From: Phycisphaerales bacterium UBA1926
GTDB taxonomy: Bacteria > Planctomycetota > Phycisphaerae > Phycisphaerales > UBA1924
Length of the DNA: 37,574 nucleotides
Direction of reading: 5' to 3'
NCBI GenBank assembly: GCA_002337215.1
Contig: DDFO01000047.1
Coordinates: forward strand, 53,672-91,245
The position numbers were made by a program, and so were the translations under genes. Below, in pieces: positions 13,987 to 21,386 of the stretch (its first letter is position 1; every line of letters starts with the position of its first letter). Under the pieces are notes generated by a model, which was given only the letters and a program-made list of their open reading frames with translations, made no database searches and had not been told where the DNA came from.

Positions 13987-15507
13987 ATGTTCGAGTCCGT
14001 CCGTGTCAGTGCGCGTGGCAACGCCGAGGTGCTTGTTGTTGGTCAGTTCCAGGGTGAATCGCTCGATCGGGCGACGGCCCGGCTGGATCCGGATGGATCG
14101 CTGAAGGCCGCGTCGAAGCGCGCTGAGGCGACGGGCGAACTCGGCGCGATGGCCGAAGCCGTGTGCGCGGGCGGTGACCACGAACGCGTGATCGTCGTGG
14201 GGCTGGGCGACAAGGACGGGTTCAATCAGCAGAACGGCCCCGATCGTCTCCGGACGGCGATGAGCGCGGTGGGCCGTCGGCTTGCGAAGATCAAGGCGGG
14301 GAGCGCACAGATCGAACTGTCGGGCCCGCTGAGTACGGGGCGCGGCAAGTCGGGCAAGGTCGATCCCGAGGTCGGCGGTCGGGCGGCTGGCGAGGCGTTC
14401 GGCCTGCTGAGCTGGACCTACGACGATCTGCGCGGGACCGCGACCACGCTCACGAAGCGCGGCAAGCTGAGCCTGCGTTCGGACGACGACGCGTTCACGA
14501 AGGGCATGAAGCGCGGGCTGGGGCTCGCCGAGGGGAGCAACACCGCTCGCAGGCTGAGCCAGACGCCGCCCAACATCGCGACGCCCGATTGGATCGCGAA
14601 GGAAGCGAAGGCGATGGCCCGCAAGGCGGGGCTGAAGTGCACGGTGATCAGCGGCAAGCGGCTCGCCGACGAGAAGATGGAGGGCCTGATCAACGTGGGC
14701 AAGGCGAGCGAGAACAAGCCGTGCCTGATCCGGCTCGAGTACTGCCCGGCCCGCGTGGCGCGCGGCGTGAAGCCCATCGTGCTGGTCGGCAAGACGATGA
14801 CGTACGACTCGGGCGGGCTGTCGATCAAGGTCGGCGGCGGGATGAAGGGGATGAAGCGCGACAAGGACGGCGGGTGCGGCGTCTTCGGCGCGATGGAGAT
14901 CATCGGCAAGGTCATCAAGCCGAAGGTGCCGGTCGTGGCGCTGCTCGCGTGCGCCGAGAACTCGATCAGCGACGAGGCGTACCGCCCCGACGACGTGATC
15001 ACGTTCCGCAACGGGGTGACCGTCGAAGTGACCAACACGGACGCGGAGGGCCGGCTGGTGCTGGCGGACGCGCTCTGCTGGGCGTGCGACAAGGAGAAAC
15101 CGGGCGCGATCCTCGACTTCGCGACGCTGACGGGGGGCGTGGTCGTCGCCCTCGGGTCGGTCTACGCGGGTCTGTGGTGCGACGATGACGATCTGCGGGG
15201 GACCGTCGAGTGCAGCGGCGCGGCGACCGGTGAGCGCGTGTGGAGGCTCCCGCACCACGCCGAGTACAACGCGATGATGAAGAGCCCGATCGCCGACATC
15301 GTGAACAGCGCGCCGGTGCGGGAAGCGCACCCGATCCAGGGCGCCGCGTTCCTGAGCCACTTCGTCGACAAGAGCATCCCGTGGGCGCACATCGACATCG
15401 CGGGCGTGCACGCGGTGGACCGTGACAAGGGCCCGTTCATCGCGGGACCCACCGGGTTCGGGGCACGGCTGGCGGCCGAGGTCGTCGAGATGATGGGGAC
15501 TCGATGA
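13987..15507 (+). CDS. pepA: Leucyl aminopeptidase (M17 family, PepA)
   Basis: A cytosolic, usually hexameric, two-metal aminopeptidase that removes N-terminal residues from peptides. In the 506-residue protein the metal ligands and catalytic residues are in place: K269, D274, K281 and D292 in the VGKTMTYDSGGLSIK / MKRDKDGG block, and D352, E354 and R356 in the family signature NTDAEGRL. Numbering is nearly identical to E. coli PepA. The N-terminal 170 residues form the usual poorly conserved domain. The ribosome binding site AAGGAG lies 7 bases before ATG 13987. A few positions are unusual: the family's Y-D-M-x-G reads R-D-K-D-G. The sulfotransferase gene follows after 40 bases. Confidence 0.95.
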   Translation: MFESVRVSARGNAEVLVVGQFQGESLDRATARLDPDGSLKAASKRAEATGELGAMAEAVCAGGDHERVIVVGLGDKDGFNQQNGPDRLRTAMSAVGRRLAKIKAGSAQIELSGPLSTGRGKSGKVDPEVGGRAAGEAFGLLSWTYDDLRGTATTLTKRGKLSLRSDDDAFTKGMKRGLGLAEGSNTARRLSQTPPNIATPDWIAKEAKAMARKAGLKCTVISGKRLADEKMEGLINVGKASENKPCLIRLEYCPARVARGVKPIVLVGKTMTYDSGGLSIKVGGGMKGMKRDKDGGCGVFGAMEIIGKVIKPKVPVVALLACAENSISDEAYRPDDVITFRNGVTVEVTNTDAEGRLVLADALCWACDKEKPGAILDFATLTGGVVVALGSVYAGLWCDDDDLRGTVECSGAATGERVWRLPHHAEYNAMMKSPIADIVNSAPVREAHPIQGAAFLSHFVDKSIPWAHIDIAGVHAVDRDKGPFIAGPTGFGARLAAEVVEMMGTR

Positions 15508-15547
15508 TCAGCGGCGTTTCTGGTGTCGCAGGAAAGCGAGGCGGGGC

Positions 15548-16465
15548 GTGAGTTCTCCGGTGATTCCGAACCTGGTCGTGATCGGTGCGCAGAAGGCGGG
15601 CTCGACGTTCCTCGCCGAGGCGATCGGGCTGCACCCGCAGGTGTGGATGTACCCGACCGAGCACCCGTATTTCGAGGACCCGGACTACGAGACGATCCCC
15701 GAGGCGTCTTTTCTGAAGCTCTTCGAGCGCGGACGCGGGCGCGAGATCGTCGGGTTCAAGAGGCCGAGTTACCTGCCCTCGCGGGTCGCGCCGGACCGCA
15801 TCGCGAATGACCTGCCCGGGGTGAAGGCGATCGCGGTGCTGCGGGACCCGGTGGACCGCGCGGTGTCGGCGTATTACCACATGATGCGGGCCGGGATGCT
15901 GCCGATCCGTCCCTCGTCGGAGGCGTTCCGCGACTATCTCGACGGGGAGTACGACGATCGGTACGCGGGCCAGCGGACGGCGATCGACTGGGGGTTCTAC
16001 GCGGATGATCTCGATCGGTGGGCGACGGTGGTGGGGCGCGAGAACATGCTCGTCGTCACCTTCGACCGGCTGACCAAGGACCCGGAGCAGGCGATGGGCG
16101 GGGTGTGCGAGTTCCTGGGGATCGATCCGGGACGGGTGGTGCTGCCGCGGACGGATCGCAAGCCGATGGCGTCGGTCAAGAACCTGACCCGGCTGCGGTA
16201 CATGGAACGCGCCCGGCGGTTGGCGATGACGAGAACCCACGATCGGATGCGGTCGAACTTCCGCGGCTACCCCGGCGCGCGGAAGGTGCTGGGGCTGATC
16301 GACCGGGTCGATCGGTACACGCTCGCGAAGGTGTGGACGGCGCGGGACGCGAAGCCCTCGAAGGAACTGCTGGGCGAACTCGCCGAGCGGTACCGGTCCG
16401 ATGTCGATCGGCTTGGCAGCGAATGGGGGCTCGATGTCTCGGGCTGGCTCCGGCAGGGCGGGTGA
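15548..16465 (+). CDS. PAPS-dependent sulfotransferase
   Basis: The 305-residue protein has the 5'-phosphosulfate loop GAQKAGSTFL at 13-22 and the 3'-phosphate motif RDPVDRAVSAYYH at 99-111 with R99 and S107, the two PAPS-binding signatures. The arrangement, including the HPYFEDP stretch around 39-45, recalls heparan-sulfate N-sulfotransferase-like bacterial proteins. The likely job is to sulfate a carbohydrate or other hydroxyl or amino group. Sulfated polymers are common in planctomycetes, and the exopolysaccharide cluster begins 1 kb downstream, so a sulfated glycan is a reasonable guess. Translation probably begins at GTG 15548 with GAGG just upstream; no ATG precedes the PAPS loop in this frame. 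Confidence 0.9.
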   Translation: MSSPVIPNLVVIGAQKAGSTFLAEAIGLHPQVWMYPTEHPYFEDPDYETIPEASFLKLFERGRGREIVGFKRPSYLPSRVAPDRIANDLPGVKAIAVLRDPVDRAVSAYYHMMRAGMLPIRPSSEAFRDYLDGEYDDRYAGQRTAIDWGFYADDLDRWATVVGRENMLVVTFDRLTKDPEQAMGGVCEFLGIDPGRVVLPRTDRKPMASVKNLTRLRYMERARRLAMTRTHDRMRSNFRGYPGARKVLGLIDRVDRYTLAKVWTARDAKPSKELLGELAERYRSDVDRLGSEWGLDVSGWLRQGG

Positions 16466-16488
16466 GAAGGGGTCGGATCGAACCAATG

Positions 16489-16517
16489 AAAAAGCCCCGG
16501 CGATGATCGCCGGGGCT
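16489..16517 (-). terminator. Strong intrinsic terminator, minus strand
   Basis: A perfect 11-bp stem (16493-16503 with 16507-16517, 3-base loop) is flanked on the minus strand by five Ts. It stands 22 bases beyond the stop of the sorted surface protein gene at 16540 and may also stop the convergent sulfotransferase transcript, where only a weak GGTTTG tail follows. Confidence 0.85.
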
Positions 16518-16539
16518 CGGTTTGTGAGATCGGAGTTGA

Positions 16540-17145
16540 TCAGCGACGGCGGCGCATCGCGACGAGGCCGCCCATGCCGAGCAGGGCCGCGCCGGCGGGG
16601 GCCGGGACGATGGTGATCGACACATCGTCGATGAAGAGGACGATGGTGCTGCCGGGCGCGCCGCCGGTAACGGCCGCGAACTGCAGGGTCACGCCGCCGC
16701 TGGCATCGCCGCCGACGACGATGTCGTAGCTGTAGGTGGTCCAGTCGCTGGTCAGCGAGAAGGGCGCATCGCCCAGGAACTGGTTGGTGGACGCGCCGCC
16801 GCCGTCGAGTTCGGTGAAGAACTCGGCGAACGCGACGCCGCCCGCGGCACCCTCGCCCTTGAGGGCGAAGGACACGGTGACGGTGTCGCCAATGTTGATC
16901 TGGCCGGCACCCAGGTTGGCCTGCTTGACAACAGCACCAGAGGCGGCGTCGTTGTTGAAGACCTCAGCGGCGAAGTTGCCGCTGTTGGCGTCGCCGGTGA
17001 CGTTGAACGTCGAGTTGGCGGTGGGGAACGACTCCCAGCCCGACGTGTCCCCGGTCTCGAAGCCGCCGTTGTTGGCGAGTTCGATGCCGGCGAGGCCGGT
17101 CGACGCGGTGGCAGCAATAGCGAGTGCGGTCATTGTCTTCGTCAT
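16540..17145 (-). CDS. Exported protein with PEP-CTERM-like sorting tail
   Basis: The 201-residue protein begins with a signal peptide (MTKTMTALAIAATASTGLAG) and ends VPAPAGAALLGMGGLVAMRRRR: a proline-containing motif, a hydrophobic helix and a terminal arginine cluster, the shape of PEP-CTERM/exosortase sorting signals. The mature domain has NNGGFETGDTSGWES near its start and a beta-rich, Asp/Gly-rich body ending SIVLFIDDVSI-like (residues about 165-178). This is the pattern of carbohydrate-binding-module-like jelly-roll domains (CBM4/9 type). A carbohydrate-binding surface protein is thus likely. The ribosome binding site AAGGAG lies 8-9 bases before ATG 17145, and a promoter candidate is at 17246-17273. 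No exosortase gene is in the window. Confidence 0.82.
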   Translation of the reverse strand: MTKTMTALAIAATASTGLAGIELANNGGFETGDTSGWESFPTANSTFNVTGDANSGNFAAEVFNNDAASGAVVKQANLGAGQINIGDTVTVSFALKGEGAAGGVAFAEFFTELDGGGASTNQFLGDAPFSLTSDWTTYSYDIVVGGDASGGVTLQFAAVTGGAPGSTIVLFIDDVSITIVPAPAGAALLGMGGLVAMRRRR

Positions 17146-17245
17146 TTCTCGTTCTCCTTGAGCCCTCTCGGGCTTCGGCGGTCGTTGTGCGGGTGCCGGA
17201 AACAGATCCTGGCGACCTGTGGCCCACCGCCGAGTGGCCGAGTGG

Positions 17246-17273
17246 ATTGTAACAGTTCCGGCGATTCAGACAA
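17246..17273 (-). promoter_or_regulatory. Sigma-70-type promoter candidate for the sorted protein gene
   Basis: On the minus strand TTGTCT (complement of 17268-17273) and TACAAT (complement of 17246-17251) are separated by 16 bases. The -10 box matches consensus at five of six positions and the -35 box at four. Transcription would start near 17239, giving a leader of about 95 bases before ATG 17145. Confidence 0.45.
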
Positions 17274-17372
17274 CTACTGTTCCGGACGTCAATGACGAAA
17301 AACCAGTGATTTTCGCGATTTTATTGTCGATTCGCGTAATTTTGGTACGCAATTCAATGTGAAAAGATGATC

Positions 17373-17390
17373 ATCTGTAGCAATACAGAT
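17373..17390. repeat. Perfect inverted repeat ATCTGTA-GCAA-TACAGAT
   Basis: Seven-base arms around a four-base loop in the AT-rich spacer. It is 79 bases past the GT4 stop at 17469 and about 100 bases upstream of the promoter candidate. On the minus strand it is followed at 10 bases by CTTTTC, so it could be a weak terminator for the polysaccharide operon; its form also suits a dimeric regulator's operator. Confidence 0.4.
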
Positions 17391-17468
17391 AAGGCAAGAG
17401 ATTGACCCATTGCTCTGTGGCGTCCCCCGGATCGATCAGGGCGACGGATCGGAGGTCTCACCGCCAGC

Positions 17469-18815
17469 TCATGCCCGGCTGGGCGCTTCCGCCTCGACGT
17501 TGATCGACTCGGTCGCCTCGCGTTCCGCGTCGGCGAGCGGGTGGCTCGCGAGCAGGACCTCGGCGTACTGGCGCGCGCACGCACGCAGCGTGAAGGCACG
17601 CTCGAAGAGCCGGCGGGCTCGGTTGCCGGTCTGCTCTGCCTCGGCCGAGTCCTTCATGAGGTCGCGGATGTTCGAGGCGAGCGCCTCGGCGTCGCCCAGG
17701 CCCGACCAGCCGCCCACGCGGTGCTCCTCGATGAGGTCCTTGAGTTCGCTGTCGGCTTCGCTGAGCGCGAGGATCGGCCGGCCCACCGCGAGCGAGGTGT
17801 AGAGCTTGCTCGGGAAACTGATGCCCTCGATGCCCCTGGCGATCGTGACAAAGCTCGCGTCGCAGGCGGCGAGCGAGTCGCCGAGTTTTTCGTAGGGTTG
17901 ATAAGGAAGCAGCAGCGTGTTGGTGAGCTCGCGCTTGATGATCTCGTCGGCGAGCCAGTTCCGCTTGCCGCCCGACCCGATGAAGACGAGGCGGAAGGGT
18001 TCATCGAGCAGCATCTCGGCGGCGTCGAGCAGCGTCGCGAACTCGTAGTAGAGGCCCAGGTTGCCCGAGTACATCGCGACGAAATTGGTCTGGAGATTGT
18101 GCGCCGTCGCAAACTCGCTCTGCGGCTTGGGCTTGATGTTGAGCGCCTTGCTGTCGGCCCAGTTGGGCACGACGTGGACCTTCTCGCGCGCGATGGTGTA
18201 GGTGTCGCAGACGAGGTTCTTGGCCTTCTGGCACAGGACGATGGACTGCTCGGCCCGGCCGTACGACATCTTGTTGATGAAGTGCCAGACCCGCTCGGCG
18301 ATGCCGTTCTTGCGGATCGTCCCGACCCAGACCGCCATCTGCGGGTACGCGTCGTGGAGGAGCATGACGTAGCTGTGCCGGCGGAAGAGACTCACGATCG
18401 CGCCGACGAACCCGAGGAAGGGCGGGTTGGTGGTGTAGAGGTAGACCGTGTCCTTGCGGCTGGTGAACAGCACGCGAAGGAACAGCTGGCCCATGAAGGT
18501 GACGTAGTTGATCGCCCGGCCCAGCAGGTTGTCCTTGCTGAAGCGGGTGGTCCAGAGGCGTTTGATGTGAACGCCGTCCACGGTCTCCTTCATCGGGCAG
18601 TCCACCCAGGTCTCGGGCGGGCCGTACGAGGGACGGCTGGTGAGCACCTCGACGTGGAAGCCCATCTCGGCGAGCTGGGTCGCGAGTTCGTGGAGGAGGT
18701 GCCCCGTCGACGCGACATCGGGCATGTAGTACTGGTTGAGGATCACGACGCGCAGCGGCGATCCGTCGGGGGCCTTCGATGGCAGCGGGGGGAGTTGTGA
18801 CTCGGGGTCGGTCAT
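17469..18815 (-). CDS. GT4-family glycosyltransferase (WbuB-like)
   Basis: The 448-residue GT-B protein has the N-terminal pattern of WbuB/WcaI-type transferases that act in O-antigen or capsule assembly: VVILNQYYMPDVASTGHLLHELA at 24-46, then VEVLTSRPSYG. The C-terminal donor-binding half contains VAMYSGNLGLYYEF, VFIGSGGKRNWL and the PSKLYTSLAVGRPIL loop. The sugar and acceptor cannot be told. It lies 19 bases after the pyruvyl transferase gene on the same strand and is probably cotranscribed with it. The product would act at the inner face of the cytoplasmic membrane. The last 25 residues are an acidic tail with no known role. Confidence 0.9.
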   Translation of the reverse strand: MTDPESQLPPLPSKAPDGSPLRVVILNQYYMPDVASTGHLLHELATQLAEMGFHVEVLTSRPSYGPPETWVDCPMKETVDGVHIKRLWTTRFSKDNLLGRAINYVTFMGQLFLRVLFTSRKDTVYLYTTNPPFLGFVGAIVSLFRRHSYVMLLHDAYPQMAVWVGTIRKNGIAERVWHFINKMSYGRAEQSIVLCQKAKNLVCDTYTIAREKVHVVPNWADSKALNIKPKPQSEFATAHNLQTNFVAMYSGNLGLYYEFATLLDAAEMLLDEPFRLVFIGSGGKRNWLADEIIKRELTNTLLLPYQPYEKLGDSLAACDASFVTIARGIEGISFPSKLYTSLAVGRPILALSEADSELKDLIEEHRVGGWSGLGDAEALASNIRDLMKDSAEAEQTGNRARRLFERAFTLRACARQYAEVLLASHPLADAEREATESINVEAEAPSRA

Positions 18816-18834
18816 GGGCTTCGTTCGCTCGGGT

Positions 18835-19980
18835 TCAGGTCGCGGCGGCGGCGTGGGCGCTGGGGCGGGCGGCGTCGGGCCACTGCGCGCCGAGCCTATC
18901 GGCGAGCCAGCCGATCAGTTCGTTCTTCTGCTGGCGGAGCCAGACCATGTCCACGCGGTTGGGTTCCTGCTTAATGGTGTCGAGGCCGAGCCGCTTGAGC
19001 AGGTAGGCGCGGGGGCTGCGGGTGAACAGCATCGCGGGGTTGCCGTACGAAACAGTGGCGACGCAGGCGTGGACGCGGTTCGAGATCGTCAGCTTCGAGT
19101 GGGCGTACAGGTTGAGGTACGAGTGCGGGATGTCCCCGGCGTAGGTCATCGGGAGCTTGTAGGACTTCTTGAGCATGAACGGGTTGTAGCGGTGATCGGT
19201 GCGGATGACGCTCATCCCGTCGATCGTGCTCGGGCCCTTGCGGCCCAGCCCCAGCGCCGCCTCGGCGAACAGATACGCCCGGCTCTTGTAGGACATCTCC
19301 GTCCTGAACTTGGGCTGACGGAACGACCACTCGGTCCCGTCGAAATCGAACGACCCGGTGCGCGGTCCCGTCCCGAACTTGCCGGTCGGCCCGATCTTGG
19401 GCTCGGGGATCTGATCGAAGTTGAGCACCATGTAGTCGCCCAGATCCGTGGGGATGGGCGGGAACAGGTCGCTGACGAAGGTCGCGACGTCGATCCCGTC
19501 GTACGCGTGCTCGGCGAGGTCGCCCAGCGCGTCGTACGTCTCGCTGTCGCGGGTGGTGAAAATGAACGGGGGGCAGTCCGCCATCAGCGAGCGCGCGTTC
19601 GCGATCGTGTCCTTGTCGTACTGCATCATCCCCGCCGCCATCACGATGAGCTTCGCGCCCTTCTTGTGCTGGGCGCGGAGCATCTCGGCGGTGATCTTCG
19701 TCATCTCGGGGCGGACGTAGGGCCCCAGCACAACCACCGCGTCGAGGTCGAGGTGCTTGACGTAATCGAGCGCGTTGGCGGGGTTGCCCTGGGCGGTGTT
19801 CCAGTAGCCCGGCTGGTCGCCGATCAGGAAGACGTGCGCTCCGGGGAGCGCCTGCTCGAGGGCGTACTGGGCGCCGAGCTGGAAGAAGGCGTTGCCGATG
19901 TTGGTCGACCAGTAGCCGGTGAGCACCCCGATTCGCGGGCTCCGGGCCTCGGGCATCTGCCATTCTGGGTTGCGTTCCAT
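18835..19980 (-). CDS. Polysaccharide pyruvyl transferase family protein
   Basis: Enzymes of this family (CsaB/WcaK type) attach ketal-linked pyruvate to sugars of cell-wall or extracellular polymers. The 381-residue protein shows the N-terminal GVLTGYWSTNIGNAFFQLGAQYAL (18-41), a central VVVLGPYVRPEMTK block and the late SNRVHACVATVSYGNPAML segment whose histidine is typical of the family's C-terminal half. The frame is open to 20793, but the upstream part overlaps the divergent acyltransferase gene; ATG 19980 was chosen, with GGAG about 11 bases upstream, and ATG 19956 is an alternative. It is first in the minus-strand pair with the GT4 gene and diverges from the acyltransferase pair. Confidence 0.85.
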   Translation of the reverse strand: MERNPEWQMPEARSPRIGVLTGYWSTNIGNAFFQLGAQYALEQALPGAHVFLIGDQPGYWNTAQGNPANALDYVKHLDLDAVVVLGPYVRPEMTKITAEMLRAQHKKGAKLIVMAAGMMQYDKDTIANARSLMADCPPFIFTTRDSETYDALGDLAEHAYDGIDVATFVSDLFPPIPTDLGDYMVLNFDQIPEPKIGPTGKFGTGPRTGSFDFDGTEWSFRQPKFRTEMSYKSRAYLFAEAALGLGRKGPSTIDGMSVIRTDHRYNPFMLKKSYKLPMTYAGDIPHSYLNLYAHSKLTISNRVHACVATVSYGNPAMLFTRSPRAYLLKRLGLDTIKQEPNRVDMVWLRQQKNELIGWLADRLGAQWPDAARPSAHAAAAT

Positions 19981-20103
19981 CGGGTGGCTGCTCCAGGAGT
20001 CTGATCGTGAGAGGTCTGGCGAGCGCGGCGGATTCCGCGGGGGCGTATGGTATCCGTCGAGAATGCCCGATCCGGGTTGTTGGCCGACCGCCGGGGGTGA
20101 CCG

Positions 20104-20730
20104 TTGAGCCGAGCGACGGAATCGCAGACGCCTGAGACCCCCCCGAACGTCGGGGGCACGCCCGCTGAGCCGCCCCGCGTCTCGCCCTACTCGGCGAAGG
20201 CGAAGATCGGACGCGTGCTCTGGGGTGTTGTATCGGCTTCTCTGTGGCGGCTCTCCCCCCGCGGTCTGCACGGTTTCCGTCGGACGCTCATCCGCCTGTT
20301 CGGCGGTCGGGTTGGCGCGGGAACGCGGATCGATCCCTCGGTCCGGGTGGAGATCCCCTGGAACCTCACGATCGGCGCGAACGTCCGCGTCTGCGAGCAC
20401 GCGATCCTCTATTGCCTGGGCCCCGTCACGATCGGCGACGGCACGCTCGTCGGGCCGTACGTCCACCTCTGCGCCGGGACGCACGATTACACGGATCCCC
20501 GGTTCACGCTTCTTCGTGAGCCGATCGTGATCGGTGCCCGGTGTGCGCTCATGACGGCATCGTTCGTCGCGCCGAAGGTCACCGTGGGCGACGGCGTCGT
20601 CCTCAAGCCCAGGGCGGGGCTCTACCGCGACGGCGAGCCGGGACGGGTCTACGCGGGCAACCCCGCCAAGCCGATCGACCCGGCGCCAGCGGACGGCGCG
20701 ACCCCGGACGCCCCGGGAGCGAGCCGATGA
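20104..20730 (+). CDS. WcaF-like acyltransferase (left-handed beta-helix)
   Basis: A 208-residue hexapeptide-repeat protein of the colanic-acid acetyltransferase WcaF type, which acetylates sugars of exopolysaccharides using acetyl-CoA. The helical N-terminus (LWRLSPRGLHGFRRTLIRLFGG) precedes hexapeptide turns VRVEIPWNLTIGANVRV, GPVTIGDGTLVGPYV and the catalytic loop CAGTHDYTD with H127. The C-terminal turn VYAGNPAKPI is typical. No ATG is available; translation likely starts at TTG 20104 behind a GGGGGTGA stretch. Its stop overlaps the start of the next gene as ATGA, so the two acyltransferases are translationally coupled. It diverges from the pyruvyl transferase gene, with 123 bases between the starts. 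Confidence 0.85.
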   Translation: MSRATESQTPETPPNVGGTPAEPPRVSPYSAKAKIGRVLWGVVSASLWRLSPRGLHGFRRTLIRLFGGRVGAGTRIDPSVRVEIPWNLTIGANVRVCEHAILYCLGPVTIGDGTLVGPYVHLCAGTHDYTDPRFTLLREPIVIGARCALMTASFVAPKVTVGDGVVLKPRAGLYRDGEPGRVYAGNPAKPIDPAPADGATPDAPGASR

Positions 20731-21365
20731 GCGTGCCGCCGAGCAAGGCCCCGGCGGCGATCCCCGCGCATCCCCACACCGTCCCATTCGCATCGGGTGC
20801 CGAACGCCGACGCGCGGCGCTCTGGGCGTTCGTCCAGAAGACGCTGTTCGGCTGCTCGTTCCACAACGCCTACCGCTGGCGCAACGCCCTGCTGCGCCGC
20901 TTCGGCGCGACGATCGATCCGACGGTGCGGATCCGCCCCAACTGCCGGATCGACCGCCCCTGGAACCTGTCGATGGCGCGGAAGAGCGCTTTGGGCGACG
21001 CGGTCACGATCTACGCGGCCGCGCCGGTCACGATCGGCGAGCGTTCCGTGATCAGCCAGTACGTCATCATCGCGGCCTCCCGGTCCAACGGGACGGGCAG
21101 CGGGACGGGCGACGGGATGAGCGGCGGGATGAGCGGCGTGCTCGCCGAACCGGTGCCGGCCCGGGTCACGATCGGCAACGACGCGTGGATCGCGGCCGAG
21201 TCGTTCGTGCCGGGCGGGATCACCGTTCCCGACGGTGTGGTCGCCGGCGCGCGCTCCGTGCTGCCCGACCCGGCGCAGACGCCGCTCGATGCGTGGACCA
21301 TCGCCTCGGGTGACCCGGCCCGGTCCCGCCGGGAACGCGCGTACCGCGGGCGCGACGCGGGGTAA
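20727..21365 (+). CDS. WcaF-like acyltransferase paralogue lacking the catalytic histidine
   Basis: This 212-residue protein aligns along its length with the preceding one: KTLFGCSFHNAYRWRNALLRRFG, TVRIRPNCRIDRPWNLSM, APVTIGERSVISQYV, then VTIGNDAWIAAESFVPGGITVPDGVVAGARSVL. Where the family has the CAGTHDY loop with its catalytic histidine, this protein reads AASRS and then a low-complexity insert of about 28 residues (117-145) rich in G, S, T and M. The insert is encoded by GGGA(C/T)G(A/G)GC-like tandem units at about 21090-21140. It may therefore be a non-catalytic subunit, or use another residue. It starts at ATG 20727 inside the stop of the upstream gene and ends 21 bases from the convergent acidic membrane protein gene. 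Confidence 0.78.
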   Translation: MSVPPSKAPAAIPAHPHTVPFASGAERRRAALWAFVQKTLFGCSFHNAYRWRNALLRRFGATIDPTVRIRPNCRIDRPWNLSMARKSALGDAVTIYAAAPVTIGERSVISQYVIIAASRSNGTGSGTGDGMSGGMSGVLAEPVPARVTIGNDAWIAAESFVPGGITVPDGVVAGARSVLPDPAQTPLDAWTIASGDPARSRRERAYRGRDAG

Positions 21366-21386
21366 AAGGGGTGTAAACGGACAGAA

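Larger units (their letters stand above)
17146..17468. other. AT-rich intergenic region upstream of the sorted protein gene
   Basis: These 323 bases lie between the end of the GT4 gene and the start of the sorted protein gene, both on the minus strand. From about 17250 to 17400 the base composition falls far below that of the surroundings, as expected for a promoter or regulatory region. It holds the promoter candidate at 17246-17273, a weak CGAAAA/TTTTCG stem at 17297-17316 and a perfect inverted repeat at 17373-17390. No ORF is convincing. Confidence 0.6.

Noticed and set aside
18835..20793. 652-residue version of the pyruvyl transferase
   Set aside because: The first 270 residues lie antisense to the WcaF-like gene; family homology begins just after ATG 19980.
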